From Clostridia bacterium (GTDB lineage Bacteria > Bacillota > Clostridia > Saccharofermentanales > UBA5734): a stretch of DNA of 23,452 bases. Every line of letters begins with the position of its first letter. The stretch's first letter is position 1. Shown piece by piece: positions 14,977 through 22,166 of the stretch. The DNA is taken from the NCBI GenBank assembly GCA_017997315.1, contig JAGOFF010000011.1:1-23452 (forward strand), read 5' to 3'. The notes beneath the pieces were generated by a model that saw only the letters and a list, made by a program, of their open reading frames with translations, made no database searches and was not told the DNA's origin. The position numbers were made by a program, and so were the translations under genes.

Positions 14977-16294
14977 TATCGGGGGTCTTGGCCGGTCCCT
15001 CCGGGGTCTCCTCCCGCTCTCCGGGCGACTCCCCGTCCGGCTCCGCCGGTTCCCCTCCGACCACCGGGTCTGCAGGTTCGACCGTGCCACCACACACTGG
15101 GTCAACGGCGCCATCGTTGACAGGGTCAACGGGGGTTATGCAACCCTCATTGACCCTGAAGTACCGGATCGATTCCTCTCCGGCATCCCCGAGCAGCCGT
15201 TCGAGCCGTGTGCCGATATGCTCGGGTTCGGTGCAGGTGACAAACACCTGGGCGTCCCGCATCCCCTCGATCAGCGAGGCGCGACGCCCGGCGTCCAGCT
15301 CGGACATGACGTCGTCCAGCAAGAGCACCGGCATGTCTCCGGTCTCCTCGAGGACGATCGCCAGCTCCGCCTGCTTGAGAGCCAGTACCGCCGAACGCTG
15401 CTGTCCCTGGGAGGCGAACAGCCGCATATTGTTCCCGTCGAGCGTTAGTTCGAGGTCGTCCCGATGCGGTCCGACCGAGGTGAGCCCTCGAGAGATATCT
15501 TCGGAAATCATTGCTTTCTGTTTTCTATACAGGGTATCCGCCATCTCTTCCAGACTCATTTCCGGACGTATACCGGACACGGTCCTGTATCGTACGTTTA
15601 ACTTCTCTTTTCCGTACGAGATACGGGAATGGTGTTCCGCCGCCTTCTCGGCGATCCGGTGCGCGTAATGCAGCCTCTCCCGCAGGATCCGTGCGGAACC
15701 TGCCGCCAGGGACAGGTCCCAGACATCCAGCTGGCCGTCGTCGGCCGCACCGGTGTCGCGCATCGTCTTGAGAAGACGGTTGCGCTGCTGCAGGGTTTTC
15801 TGGAAAACCTGCAGGTCGTGGAAGTAGGAGGGCCGAACCTGCGAGAGAAGGATATCCAGATAACGCCGCCGGTTTGCGGGGCCTTCCTTGACGAGCATGA
15901 GATCCTCGGGAGCAAAGATGACCGCGTTGAAGACGCCCATCATGTCCGCGATGCGATGCAACCGGACCTCGTCCCGGGTGACGATCCGTGTCGCGCGGAC
16001 GCGCTGGGGATCACCCGGGACCGCGTCGAGATACGCGACCTGGAGTTCCTCCTCGTAACCGCGCGCATCCGTGAACCGGACACCGGCGGAATATCCGTCC
16101 GCACCCTTTCGGATGAGGTCCGCATCCCGCGGTGTGCGGTGGGACCGGGCGCAGGCGCACAGATACACGGCTTCGAGCAGGTTGGTCTTGCCCTGTCCGT
16201 TCTCGCCGAAAAACACATTGATTCCGGGGCCGACGGACAGATCCAGCCGGTCGTAGTTCCGGAAATCCTGGAGTTGGATCCGGGTCACCCTCAT
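14969..16294 (-). CDS. recF: DNA replication/repair protein RecF
   Basis: RecF is an ABC-type ATPase that acts with RecO and RecR to load RecA at gaps. The Walker A motif is GENGQGKT (residues 30-37). The signature region ASQGQQRSAVLALKQAE starts near 294, and Walker B is LLLDDVMSELD (324-334). The conserved core ends near residue 387, giving the usual RecF size. A further tail of about 54 residues is rich in Pro, Glu, Asp and Gly with repeated DPV motifs. No Shine-Dalgarno sequence precedes the ATG. It starts 24 bases after the dnaN stop and in the same frame, so translation may depend on coupling to dnaN. The S4-domain gene usually found between dnaN and recF is absent. Confidence 0.97.
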   Translation of the reverse strand: MRVTRIQLQDFRNYDRLDLSVGPGINVFFGENGQGKTNLLEAVYLCACARSHRTPRDADLIRKGADGYSAGVRFTDARGYEEELQVAYLDAVPGDPQRVRATRIVTRDEVRLHRIADMMGVFNAVIFAPEDLMLVKEGPANRRRYLDILLSQVRPSYFHDLQVFQKTLQQRNRLLKTMRDTGAADDGQLDVWDLSLAAGSARILRERLHYAHRIAEKAAEHHSRISYGKEKLNVRYRTVSGIRPEMSLEEMADTLYRKQKAMISEDISRGLTSVGPHRDDLELTLDGNNMRLFASQGQQRSAVLALKQAELAIVLEETGDMPVLLLDDVMSELDAGRRASLIEGMRDAQVFVTCTEPEHIGTRLERLLGDAGEESIRYFRVNEGCITPVDPVNDGAVDPVCGGTVEPADPVVGGEPAEPDGESPGEREETPEGPAKTPDMV

Positions 16295-16318
16295 ACGGAA
16301 GCGGTGGATGTGCCGGCG

Positions 16319-17422
16319 CTATTTGCGCAGCGGCAGGACAAGGTAGGCAAAGCGGTTTTCCTCGACAGGACGGATCACGCAGGCGCCGAGCGCCCCGTTG
16401 AATACCACCGAGATTTCTTCGTCATCGACGACTTTGAGCGCGTCGAGGAAATACCGCGGATTAAAGTCGATGTCGATGCGGTTTCCCAGCAGGGAGACCG
16501 GGACTTCCTCGCGCATCGCGCCCACGTCGGTGGTGGCGCTCACGACCAGGCTGTCGTCGCTCTCGGTCGTCAACCGGACCGGGAAACGCCGGTCGTCGCT
16601 CGTGATGATCAGCGACGCGCGCTCCATCGCGGACAGGAAGGCCTGGGTCGACAGTACGATGGTCGTCTCGGCCGTGGTGGGGATGAAGCTGCGGTAGTTC
16701 ATGTAGTCGCCCTGGATCAGGCGGGAAACCAGCTTGACCCGGCCTGTGTCAAACAGGATGTGGTTCTGGGACGAGTAGATCTCGACCGGATCGTCCACGT
16801 TCTCGAGGATCCGGCCGGTCTCGCTGAGCGCCTTGCCCGGGACGATGAAGCTCATCGTGCGGACGCCCTCGGTGATCTCGCTCCTGCGGAGCGCGAGCCG
16901 GAAGCCGTCGATGGCGACCATCTCGACCACCTGTCCGTCGCACTTGATGAAGCAGCCGTTGAGGATCGGGCGGCTCTCGTCCGTGCTGACCGCGAACAGG
17001 GTTTGACGGATCATGTCGCGCAGCATCTTCTGGGGCAGCGTGATGCGCTCGGATTCCTCGACGAGCGGGAGTTTGGGGTAGTTCTCGGCCGGCATGCACT
17101 TGATGGTGAACCGGGAGGATCCGCAGTCGATCGCAACGGTGTTGTTGGCGCCGGTTTCGATCGCGACCGTGGATTCGGGGAGTTTGCGGGCGATTTCACC
17201 AAACATGCGGGCGTTGATGACCAGACTGCCCTCCTGCATGACGTCGGCGTTCACTTTGCATTCGATGCCGGTTTCGAGGTCGTACCCGGTCATCTTGACC
17301 GCGTCTTCTCCCGCCTCGAGCAGGATGCCTTCCAGGATGGGAAGCGGAGTCCGGGTCGCGATGGACTTCTGCACGGTCGCGATGGCCTCGACCAGGGTTT
17401 CTTTGGCGCAGACGAATTTCAT
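16319..17422 (-). CDS. dnaN: DNA polymerase III beta sliding clamp
   Basis: The sliding clamp encircles DNA as a dimer and tethers DNA polymerase III and many repair proteins. The protein is 367 residues, the usual size for three clamp domains. It begins MKFVCAKETLVEAIATVQK, has the central PLPILEGILLEA segment, and ends with the family C-terminus AYLVLPLRK. A longer frame starting 7 codons upstream was rejected because AGGAGGG lies 6-7 bases before the ATG at 17422. It is the second gene after oriC, following dnaA. Two -10-like hexamers (TATAAT at 17478-17473, TACAAT at 17461-17456) lie in the AT-rich stretch before it, both without clear -35 elements. Confidence 0.98.
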   Translation of the reverse strand: MKFVCAKETLVEAIATVQKSIATRTPLPILEGILLEAGEDAVKMTGYDLETGIECKVNADVMQEGSLVINARMFGEIARKLPESTVAIETGANNTVAIDCGSSRFTIKCMPAENYPKLPLVEESERITLPQKMLRDMIRQTLFAVSTDESRPILNGCFIKCDGQVVEMVAIDGFRLALRRSEITEGVRTMSFIVPGKALSETGRILENVDDPVEIYSSQNHILFDTGRVKLVSRLIQGDYMNYRSFIPTTAETTIVLSTQAFLSAMERASLIITSDDRRFPVRLTTESDDSLVVSATTDVGAMREEVPVSLLGNRIDIDFNPRYFLDALKVVDDEEISVVFNGALGACVIRPVEENRFAYLVLPLRK

Positions 17423-17446
17423 GGACGGCCCTCCTGTCGGCATTCA

Positions 17447-17499
17447 GTTCTTTCTATTGTAACACTCTTCTTATTATAGGCGGTGGACACTGTGGATGA
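17447..17499 (-). promoter_or_regulatory. Putative DnaA-trio and unwinding element
   Basis: Read on the minus strand, a DnaA box (TCATCCACA, 17499-17491) is followed by a 12-base GC-rich spacer. Then comes TATAATAAGAAGAG, resembling DnaA-trio repeats, and an AT-rich stretch up to the dnaN leader. This order matches the basal unwinding module described for Bacillus subtilis. The trio consensus is loose, so this is an inference. Confidence 0.45.
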
Positions 17500-17674
17500 T
17501 CGGATTTTTTCTTAGAGGTGCGCTCCTTTGAGGGTGTGGACGGATTGTGGAGAAAATGGGTTTGCGTGTGGATGTTTTGTGGATAAAAAGAGGGTTGCTG
17601 ATTTGTCCACTTTTTGTCCACACAGGGTTATCCACATATCCACAGGTTTGTGTGGATAACCCAAGCAACCGGGA
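17447..17674. other. oriC: Chromosomal replication origin (oriC)
   Basis: The dnaA-dnaN gap carries a cluster of DnaA boxes. TTATCCACA occurs perfectly at 17628-17636 (plus strand) and at 17651-17659 and 17578-17586 (minus strand). One-mismatch boxes are at 17636-17644, 17614-17622, 17546-17554 and 17491-17499. Weaker TGTGGA-type copies lie between them. The dnaN side (17447-17480) is AT-rich and would be the unwinding element. The strand switch of all genes around this area supports the call. The region upstream of dnaA has no comparable boxes, so the origin appears single-part rather than bipartite. Confidence 0.92.
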
Positions 17675-18997
17675 TCACAGCGAAAGACGCTTCCGGATCC
17701 CGGCGAGGTCCTTGATCAGGTCGGTGTTCTGGGCGGAGAGCTCGGCGGTGATCTTGTCGCAGGCGTGGATCACGGTCGAATGGTCGCGTCCCCCGAAGTA
17801 GATGCCGATCTCCGGGAAGGACATGCTGAGCACTGTCCGGCAGAGGTACATCGCGATCTGCCGCGGATTCGCGACGTCTTTGCTGCGGCGGCTCGACTTG
17901 ATGTCGTCCATGGACATGTTGTAGTAGCGGGCGACCACGTCGGTCACGGCGTCCGGAGAAAGCTTGACCCGGGCGGTGGGCTGGATGAGGTCCTTGAGCG
18001 CTTCGCGTGCGGTCTCGACCGACAGCTCGCCCGCGAGCATGGAGTAGTACAGCACGGTTTTGAGCGCGCCTTCGAGTTCGCGGATGTTGGTTGCGATGTG
18101 CGAAGCGATGAAATCGCACACGTCCTCGGGCACCTGGACGTTCTCGTCCTGTGCGCGGCGGTTCAGGATCGCGAGCCGGGTCTCGTAGTCGGGCGGCTGG
18201 ATGTCCACGATGAGCCCGCTCGAAAAACGGGTGCGCAGCCGCTCTTCCAGTGTGGAAAGCGCGGTGGGCGGCTTGTCGCAGGTCATGATGATGTTTTTGC
18301 CGCTCTCGTAGAGGGAGTTGAACGTATGGAAGAACTCTTCCTGCATCTGCACCTTGCCCTCGATGAACTGGATGTCGTCGATGAGCAGCATGCCCGCGTT
18401 GCGGTATTTGTTGCGGAAACTGTCGAAGCTCCCCTCGGTGATCGTGTTGATGAACTCGTTCACGAAGCGCTCGCTCTGGACGTAGACCAGGTTGCAGGAG
18501 GGATGTCGCTTCTGCACATGGTTCCCGATGGCATGCATGAGGTGGGTCTTGCCCAGGCCGGACCCCCCGTAGATGAACAGCGGGTTGAAGTTGTTGCCCG
18601 CGGTTTTTTCCGCGATCGAGACGCAGGCGGCGTGCGCGAACCGGTTGCCCGATCCGACGACGAAATTCGCAAAGCTGTAGTTGGGATTGAGCCCCTGCCC
18701 GTTGCCGCCCGCGGGACGGTCCTCCGGCACCACGGGAGCCGCGTCCTGGCCGGACACGACGATGCGCACGTCGAAGTCCTGTCCGGACACCTGGCGTGCG
18801 GCGTTGCGCAGCAGCGGGAGATACATCTCCACAAAGCCGCGGTGGAAATCGTTGGGCGCGGCCAGCGACAGCACGCCGCCTCCCGCGGAGACCGCTTCCA
18901 TGGGCTGGATCCAGGTTTTCAGGCTGAGTTCGGTCATTTCGTTTTCCAGCAGAGCCAGGATGTTCTGCCAGAAAACGGCGGTTTGAGAACGGTCCAT
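17675..18997 (-). CDS. dnaA: Chromosomal replication initiator DnaA
   Basis: DnaA is the AAA+ ATPase that binds DnaA boxes and opens oriC. The 440-residue protein has domain I at about 1-75 (FWQNILALLE, LKTWIQPMEA), a linker to about 105, the AAA+ domain with Walker A GGSGLGKTH (144-152) and Walker B LLIDD (204-208), and the DNA-binding domain IV with DDIKSSRRSKDVANPRQIAM and the signature GRDHSTVIHAC (403-413). The ATG at 18997 follows GGGGGG by about 7 bases; a frame extending 30 codons upstream was rejected. The promoter lies just upstream. rpmH and rnpA, usual neighbours in many bacteria, are absent here. Confidence 0.99.
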   Translation of the reverse strand: MDRSQTAVFWQNILALLENEMTELSLKTWIQPMEAVSAGGGVLSLAAPNDFHRGFVEMYLPLLRNAARQVSGQDFDVRIVVSGQDAAPVVPEDRPAGGNGQGLNPNYSFANFVVGSGNRFAHAACVSIAEKTAGNNFNPLFIYGGSGLGKTHLMHAIGNHVQKRHPSCNLVYVQSERFVNEFINTITEGSFDSFRNKYRNAGMLLIDDIQFIEGKVQMQEEFFHTFNSLYESGKNIIMTCDKPPTALSTLEERLRTRFSSGLIVDIQPPDYETRLAILNRRAQDENVQVPEDVCDFIASHIATNIRELEGALKTVLYYSMLAGELSVETAREALKDLIQPTARVKLSPDAVTDVVARYYNMSMDDIKSSRRSKDVANPRQIAMYLCRTVLSMSFPEIGIYFGGRDHSTVIHACDKITAELSAQNTDLIKDLAGIRKRLSL

Positions 18998-19025
18998 TCG
19001 GTGTCCCCCCGTATAAAGTGACCCT

Positions 19026-19054
19026 ATCGTACCAGATGCCGGAGCCGATATAAA
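19026..19054 (-). promoter_or_regulatory. dnaA promoter
   Basis: TTTATA and TACGAT are 17 bases apart on the minus strand, with TGG directly before the -10 (extended -10). It lies about 28 bases upstream of the dnaA start codon. The same layout is seen for the small RNA at 21.7 kb. Confidence 0.6.
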
Positions 19055-19272
19055 GACAGCATAGCGCAGGAAAAACAGGGGGCGCAATTCGGCAGGATAA
19101 CCAAACCCGCATGACAGAATGGAGATTTAGCGCCCCGGAGGTCCCGCGGCGCGGACCCCCCTCTTTTTCCCGTACACATTTGTTCCCAACCGTAACCCGG
19201 CGGCTCCACATTGGCGGAGTAAATTGGTAATCGGGCCGGGATGCCGGCAGCGGATCAGCGGAGGTGTCAGCC

Positions 19273-20868
19273 ATGGGTTTTATGAAGCGGGCGTTGCTTG
19301 CAGTACGGCGGAGAAAGGCCCGGACAGCCATCCTTGCCGTCTTGTTTTTCATCATCGCGAACATGGTTCTGGCGGGATTTGCGATCCGCAACGCGACGGA
19401 GTATGCCGGGGAGGCCGCACGAAAGCGGCTCGGCGGGACCGTGACGCTGCGGTACGACACCCAGAAGGCGATGCGGGAGATGTTCTCCGGCGCCGCCGCG
19501 TCCGGAGGGTCCGGTCAGGGTACGCAGCCGGGACGTTTCAGCATGGAAACCGAACCGGTCACCGAGGCCATGATCGCACAGGTGGCCGCCAATGAACACG
19601 TTCTGGACTACAACGCGGCCGCCGGCACACAGGCGGACTCCCCGACGCTGATTGCGGTCGAGGTGACCGGGAGTGACGACGCGGCTGCCGACGCGGCTGC
19701 CGATGCGGAAGCGGGCGGCAAGGACGCGCCCGCGCGTCCGGAGGGCGGCCTGGCCGGCGGGATGACGATGGGAACTTTCACGGTGTCCGGGGTGTCGTCC
19801 ACCGCGCTGGCCGAGGATTTCTCATCGGGTTCGAGCACGTTGCTCGAAGGCGGGCATATCACCGGTTCCGACACCGCGTCCGCCCTGATCGAATCGACGC
19901 TCGCGGAGACGAACGGATTGTCTGTCGGGGACACGATCGATCTGTCGCCCGCGGGTGACACGGAGCAGACGGTCACCGTGACCGTCACGGGGATCTATGA
20001 GGCTGAAGCGGAGGCTGACGAACTGGCGCTCGGCCGGTTCAACCTCACCGCGATGCTCCCGTACAACACGATCTACACCGACATCGGCACCGCGCTCGCG
20101 ATCGGGGACATGAACGCTGCGGTCCGGGCCGCCGCCGAGGCGGAAGCCGCAGGCACCGAGATCGCGGAGCCCGAACCGGCCGGTATCGACAGCGTCACGT
20201 TCTACCTCGACGACCCCGCGAATGTGGAACCGGTCATCGCATGGGCGCAGACCCTCGACGGCATCGACTGGGATTCGTTCACGCTGGACGGGAACGACGC
20301 GGCCTATGCGGCCATGATGGCACCGGTCGAGAACGCCGCGGACCAGGCGGACACGATCATGCTGGTGACGGTCGTCGCGGGGATCGCGGTGCTGGCGCTG
20401 ATCCTGACGATGTGGGCGCGCGACCGGCTGTATGAGACCGGCGTTCTGCTCGCCATCGGTGAAAGCAAGGCCCGCGTCGTGCTGCAGTACGTTTCGGAGG
20501 TCCTCATCGTCGCGGTGCTTGCGTTCGCGCTCTCGCTCGCCAGCGGGGAACTGGTCGCGCAGAAAGTCGGGGACCGTCTGCTCCAGCAGGAGATCACAGC
20601 GGAGCAGAGCGCGGACGCCTCCCCGTCCGGCTTCGGCGGCGGAGACCGGATCGGGATGGGCGGAGCGCGCTCGTTCCCGGGCGGACTGGGCGGACGGACC
20701 GGCCTCGCGGACGTGGACATCGTGGACGAGATCGACGTGCGGGTGACCCCGGGGGTGATCGCGTCGCTCTTCGGGGCGGGACTGCTCATTGTAGGGTTGT
20801 CCGCCGCGGTTCCTTCGGTGACGGTCATGCGGTACAAGCCCAAGACGATCCTGAGCAAGGCAAACTAG
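19273..20868 (+). CDS. FtsX/MacB-type ABC transporter permease
   Basis: A 531-residue permease with the MacB/FtsX layout: an N-terminal membrane segment at about residues 18-38, a large extracytoplasmic domain of about 315 residues, and three C-terminal membrane segments (about 357-378, 400-420 and 490-515). The cytoplasmic loop RDRLYETGVLLAIGESKARV is the typical FtsX coupling segment. The extracytoplasmic domain contains Ala/Gly-rich low-complexity stretches, and another Gly-rich stretch lies before the last segment. The ATG at 19273 was chosen because GGAGG lies 8 bases upstream; a GTG three codons earlier is less well placed. The ATPase gene follows after 13 bases. Substrates of such exporters include peptides, antibiotics and lipoproteins; none can be assigned here. 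No regulator gene is adjacent and no clear promoter was found. Confidence 0.9.
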   Translation: MGFMKRALLAVRRRKARTAILAVLFFIIANMVLAGFAIRNATEYAGEAARKRLGGTVTLRYDTQKAMREMFSGAAASGGSGQGTQPGRFSMETEPVTEAMIAQVAANEHVLDYNAAAGTQADSPTLIAVEVTGSDDAAADAAADAEAGGKDAPARPEGGLAGGMTMGTFTVSGVSSTALAEDFSSGSSTLLEGGHITGSDTASALIESTLAETNGLSVGDTIDLSPAGDTEQTVTVTVTGIYEAEAEADELALGRFNLTAMLPYNTIYTDIGTALAIGDMNAAVRAAAEAEAAGTEIAEPEPAGIDSVTFYLDDPANVEPVIAWAQTLDGIDWDSFTLDGNDAAYAAMMAPVENAADQADTIMLVTVVAGIAVLALILTMWARDRLYETGVLLAIGESKARVVLQYVSEVLIVAVLAFALSLASGELVAQKVGDRLLQQEITAEQSADASPSGFGGGDRIGMGGARSFPGGLGGRTGLADVDIVDEIDVRVTPGVIASLFGAGLLIVGLSAAVPSVTVMRYKPKTILSKAN

Positions 20869-20881
20869 AGGAGGCCGTCCC

Positions 20882-21583
20882 ATGGAAGCGATCCTGGAAT
20901 TCAAGGATGTGAACTATACCTACCCCGGCGCGTCCAAAAAGACGCTCAAGGATCTGAACGCGGCTTTCGAGGCCGGCCGGCTGTACGTGATCTACGGACC
21001 GTCCGGTTCGGGCAAGACCACGGCGCTGGCGCTGGCGGGAGCGCTCGACGTCCCCGGTTCCGGCCGGGTGCTGTTCCGCGGCGAGGACATCCGCAAGGGC
21101 GGCCTGCAGAACCACCGCAAGAACCACGTGGCGTTCATCTTCCAGAACTACAACCTGCTCCCCTACATGACCGCGCTGGAAAACGTGACCTCCGCGATGG
21201 ACATCGCCGGCGCGGGCGGGGCGGATTCCGCCGTGCGGAAAGCCCATGCGAAGGAGCTCCTGATTTCGCTCGGACTCGAGGAGGACGAAATCCGGCGCAA
21301 CGTGCTCAAGCTCTCGGGCGGACAGCAGCAGCGCGTCGCGATCGCCCGGGCGCTCGCGTGCGACGCGGAGGTCATCCTGGCGGACGAACCGACCGGGAAC
21401 CTGGATCCGGAAACCGCGGAGGAGATCGCGGACGTGCTGTGCCGGCTGGCGCACGACCGCGGGAAATGCGTCATCGCGGTCAGCCACTCCACGGAGCTCG
21501 CCGGCATCGCGGACGTCACGCTGGTATTCCGGAAAGGCACGCTCACCCCTGCGGTCAAGGCGGTGGCCGCGCCGGAGGAGTAG
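20882..21583 (+). CDS. ABC transporter ATP-binding protein (MacB/LolD type)
   Basis: The 233-residue ATPase partner of the upstream permease. Walker A is GPSGSGKTT (39-47), the Q-loop glutamine is in FIFQNYNLLPYM (Q88), the ABC signature is LSGGQQQRVAIARAL (from 144), Walker B with the catalytic Glu is VILADEPTGNLD (164-175), and the H-loop histidine is H202 in VSHS. All catalytic motifs are intact. GAGGAGG lies about 8 bases before the ATG, within the 13-base gap after the permease stop. A strong terminator follows, so the transporter is a two-gene unit. Confidence 0.97.
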   Translation: MEAILEFKDVNYTYPGASKKTLKDLNAAFEAGRLYVIYGPSGSGKTTALALAGALDVPGSGRVLFRGEDIRKGGLQNHRKNHVAFIFQNYNLLPYMTALENVTSAMDIAGAGGADSAVRKAHAKELLISLGLEEDEIRRNVLKLSGGQQQRVAIARALACDAEVILADEPTGNLDPETAEEIADVLCRLAHDRGKCVIAVSHSTELAGIADVTLVFRKGTLTPAVKAVAAPEE

Positions 21584-21622
21584 CCGGCCGGCCGCGCCCC
21601 TGCATACGGTTTACACTCCCGG

Positions 21623-21669
21623 AGCGGGATGCGCATTCCACGGAAAGCGCGTCCCGCTTCGTCGTTTTT
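21623..21669 (+). terminator. Terminator of the ABC transporter operon
   Basis: A 12-bp stem (21623-21634 with 21647-21658, one G-U pair) is followed after six bases by TTTTT. It lies 40 bases after the ATPase stop codon. Confidence 0.85.
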
Positions 21670-21689
21670 CAGGTAGAATGGAGCCGGAT

Positions 21690-21772
21690 AAAAAAAGAGT
21701 ATGCCGACAGGGGGGACCATCGGCATACAAGGAGGGGGGGTTATGAAGTAAGGGGTGCCTCGATGAAGAGGC
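21690..21772 (-). ncRNA. Candidate small RNA with an anti-Shine-Dalgarno stretch
   Basis: The minus strand has a complete small-RNA transcription unit of about 83 bases. A hairpin (GGTGCCTC, loop TTCATC, GAGGCACC; 21775-21754) lies at the 5' end. An unpaired segment follows with seven C residues and TCCTT, containing CCTCCTT, which is identical to the 16S rRNA anti-Shine-Dalgarno core. A 9-bp terminator hairpin (21728-21720 with 21707-21699) with a C-rich loop is followed by TCTTTTTTT. C-rich unpaired loops are typical of Gram-positive small RNAs that block ribosome binding sites. The RNA runs opposite to the flanking genes, and no minus-strand gene follows. Expression is not shown; an alternative is that the structure acts on the plus strand. 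Confidence 0.6.
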
Positions 21773-21778
21773 ACCTTT

Positions 21779-21807
21779 ATCGTACCAAAGAGGTCGGCTG
21801 TCATAAA
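21779..21807 (-). promoter_or_regulatory. Promoter of the candidate small RNA
   Basis: TTTATG (21807-21802) and TACGAT (21784-21779) are exactly 17 bases apart on the minus strand, with TGG before the -10. Transcription would start near 21772, inside the 5' hairpin. The -10 hexamer and TGG are identical to those of the dnaA promoter in this window. Confidence 0.55.
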
Positions 21808-21889
21808 GATCGTTTTTGCCCGAATTTTATCCGCCTTTTGCGGTTATTTCGGTTAATCTGCACAGAATAGATGAAGGGGTGATGACTTC

Positions 21890-22150
21890 GTGAGGTTGGA
21901 AGGCTCAATATACCAGGAAAACAAACTGCTGAACCGGCTGACGCTCGGCATCCCCGAGGACGGCCGGCCCCTGGTCTTCAACCTGGACCGCTGCCTGCTG
22001 GCCATGTGCAAGGAACTCGGCGTTCCCCTGCCGGTCTGGATGGAGAAGAATACACGGGAATTCGCGGCCTGGCGGCAGACCTCGTTCTCGCGGGAACAGT
22101 TTGTGGAAAAGACGCTGATCGACCGGTTTCAGATCCGGATGATGGAATAA
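21890..22150 (+). CDS. Uncharacterised small protein upstream of mazG
   Basis: An 86-residue soluble protein starting at GTG, with AAGGGG about 10 bases upstream. It has no signal peptide, membrane segment or recognised motif. The middle (FNLDRCLLAMCKELGVPLP) looks helical, and the second half has WMEKNTREFAAWRQTSFS followed by a charged end. Base composition matches its neighbours, and the mazG gene follows 16 bases later, so it probably belongs to the mazG-rqcP transcript. The sequence looks like a true conserved protein rather than a chance frame, but I cannot assign a family or function. Confidence 0.75.
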   Translation: MRLEGSIYQENKLLNRLTLGIPEDGRPLVFNLDRCLLAMCKELGVPLPVWMEKNTREFAAWRQTSFSREQFVEKTLIDRFQIRMME

Positions 22151-22166
22151 GGGGGCACGGCAAGGC

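Noticed and set aside
19136..19172. Imperfect hairpin followed by TCTTTTT on the plus strand between dnaA and the permease gene.
   Set aside because: It looks like a terminator, but no plus-strand gene or promoter precedes it. The stem is bulged, so it is not called as a feature.
17628..19460. 610-codon minus-strand frame overlapping dnaA.
   Set aside because: Composition is Arg/Pro/His-rich and it overlaps the unmistakable dnaA frame; it is a shadow frame.
21729..21751. Strong plus-strand ribosome binding site followed by ATG AAG TAA, a two-codon reading frame.
   Set aside because: The purine-rich stretch is the complement of the C-rich part of the minus-strand small RNA, and a two-codon peptide with no plus-strand promoter is less likely than the small RNA explanation.
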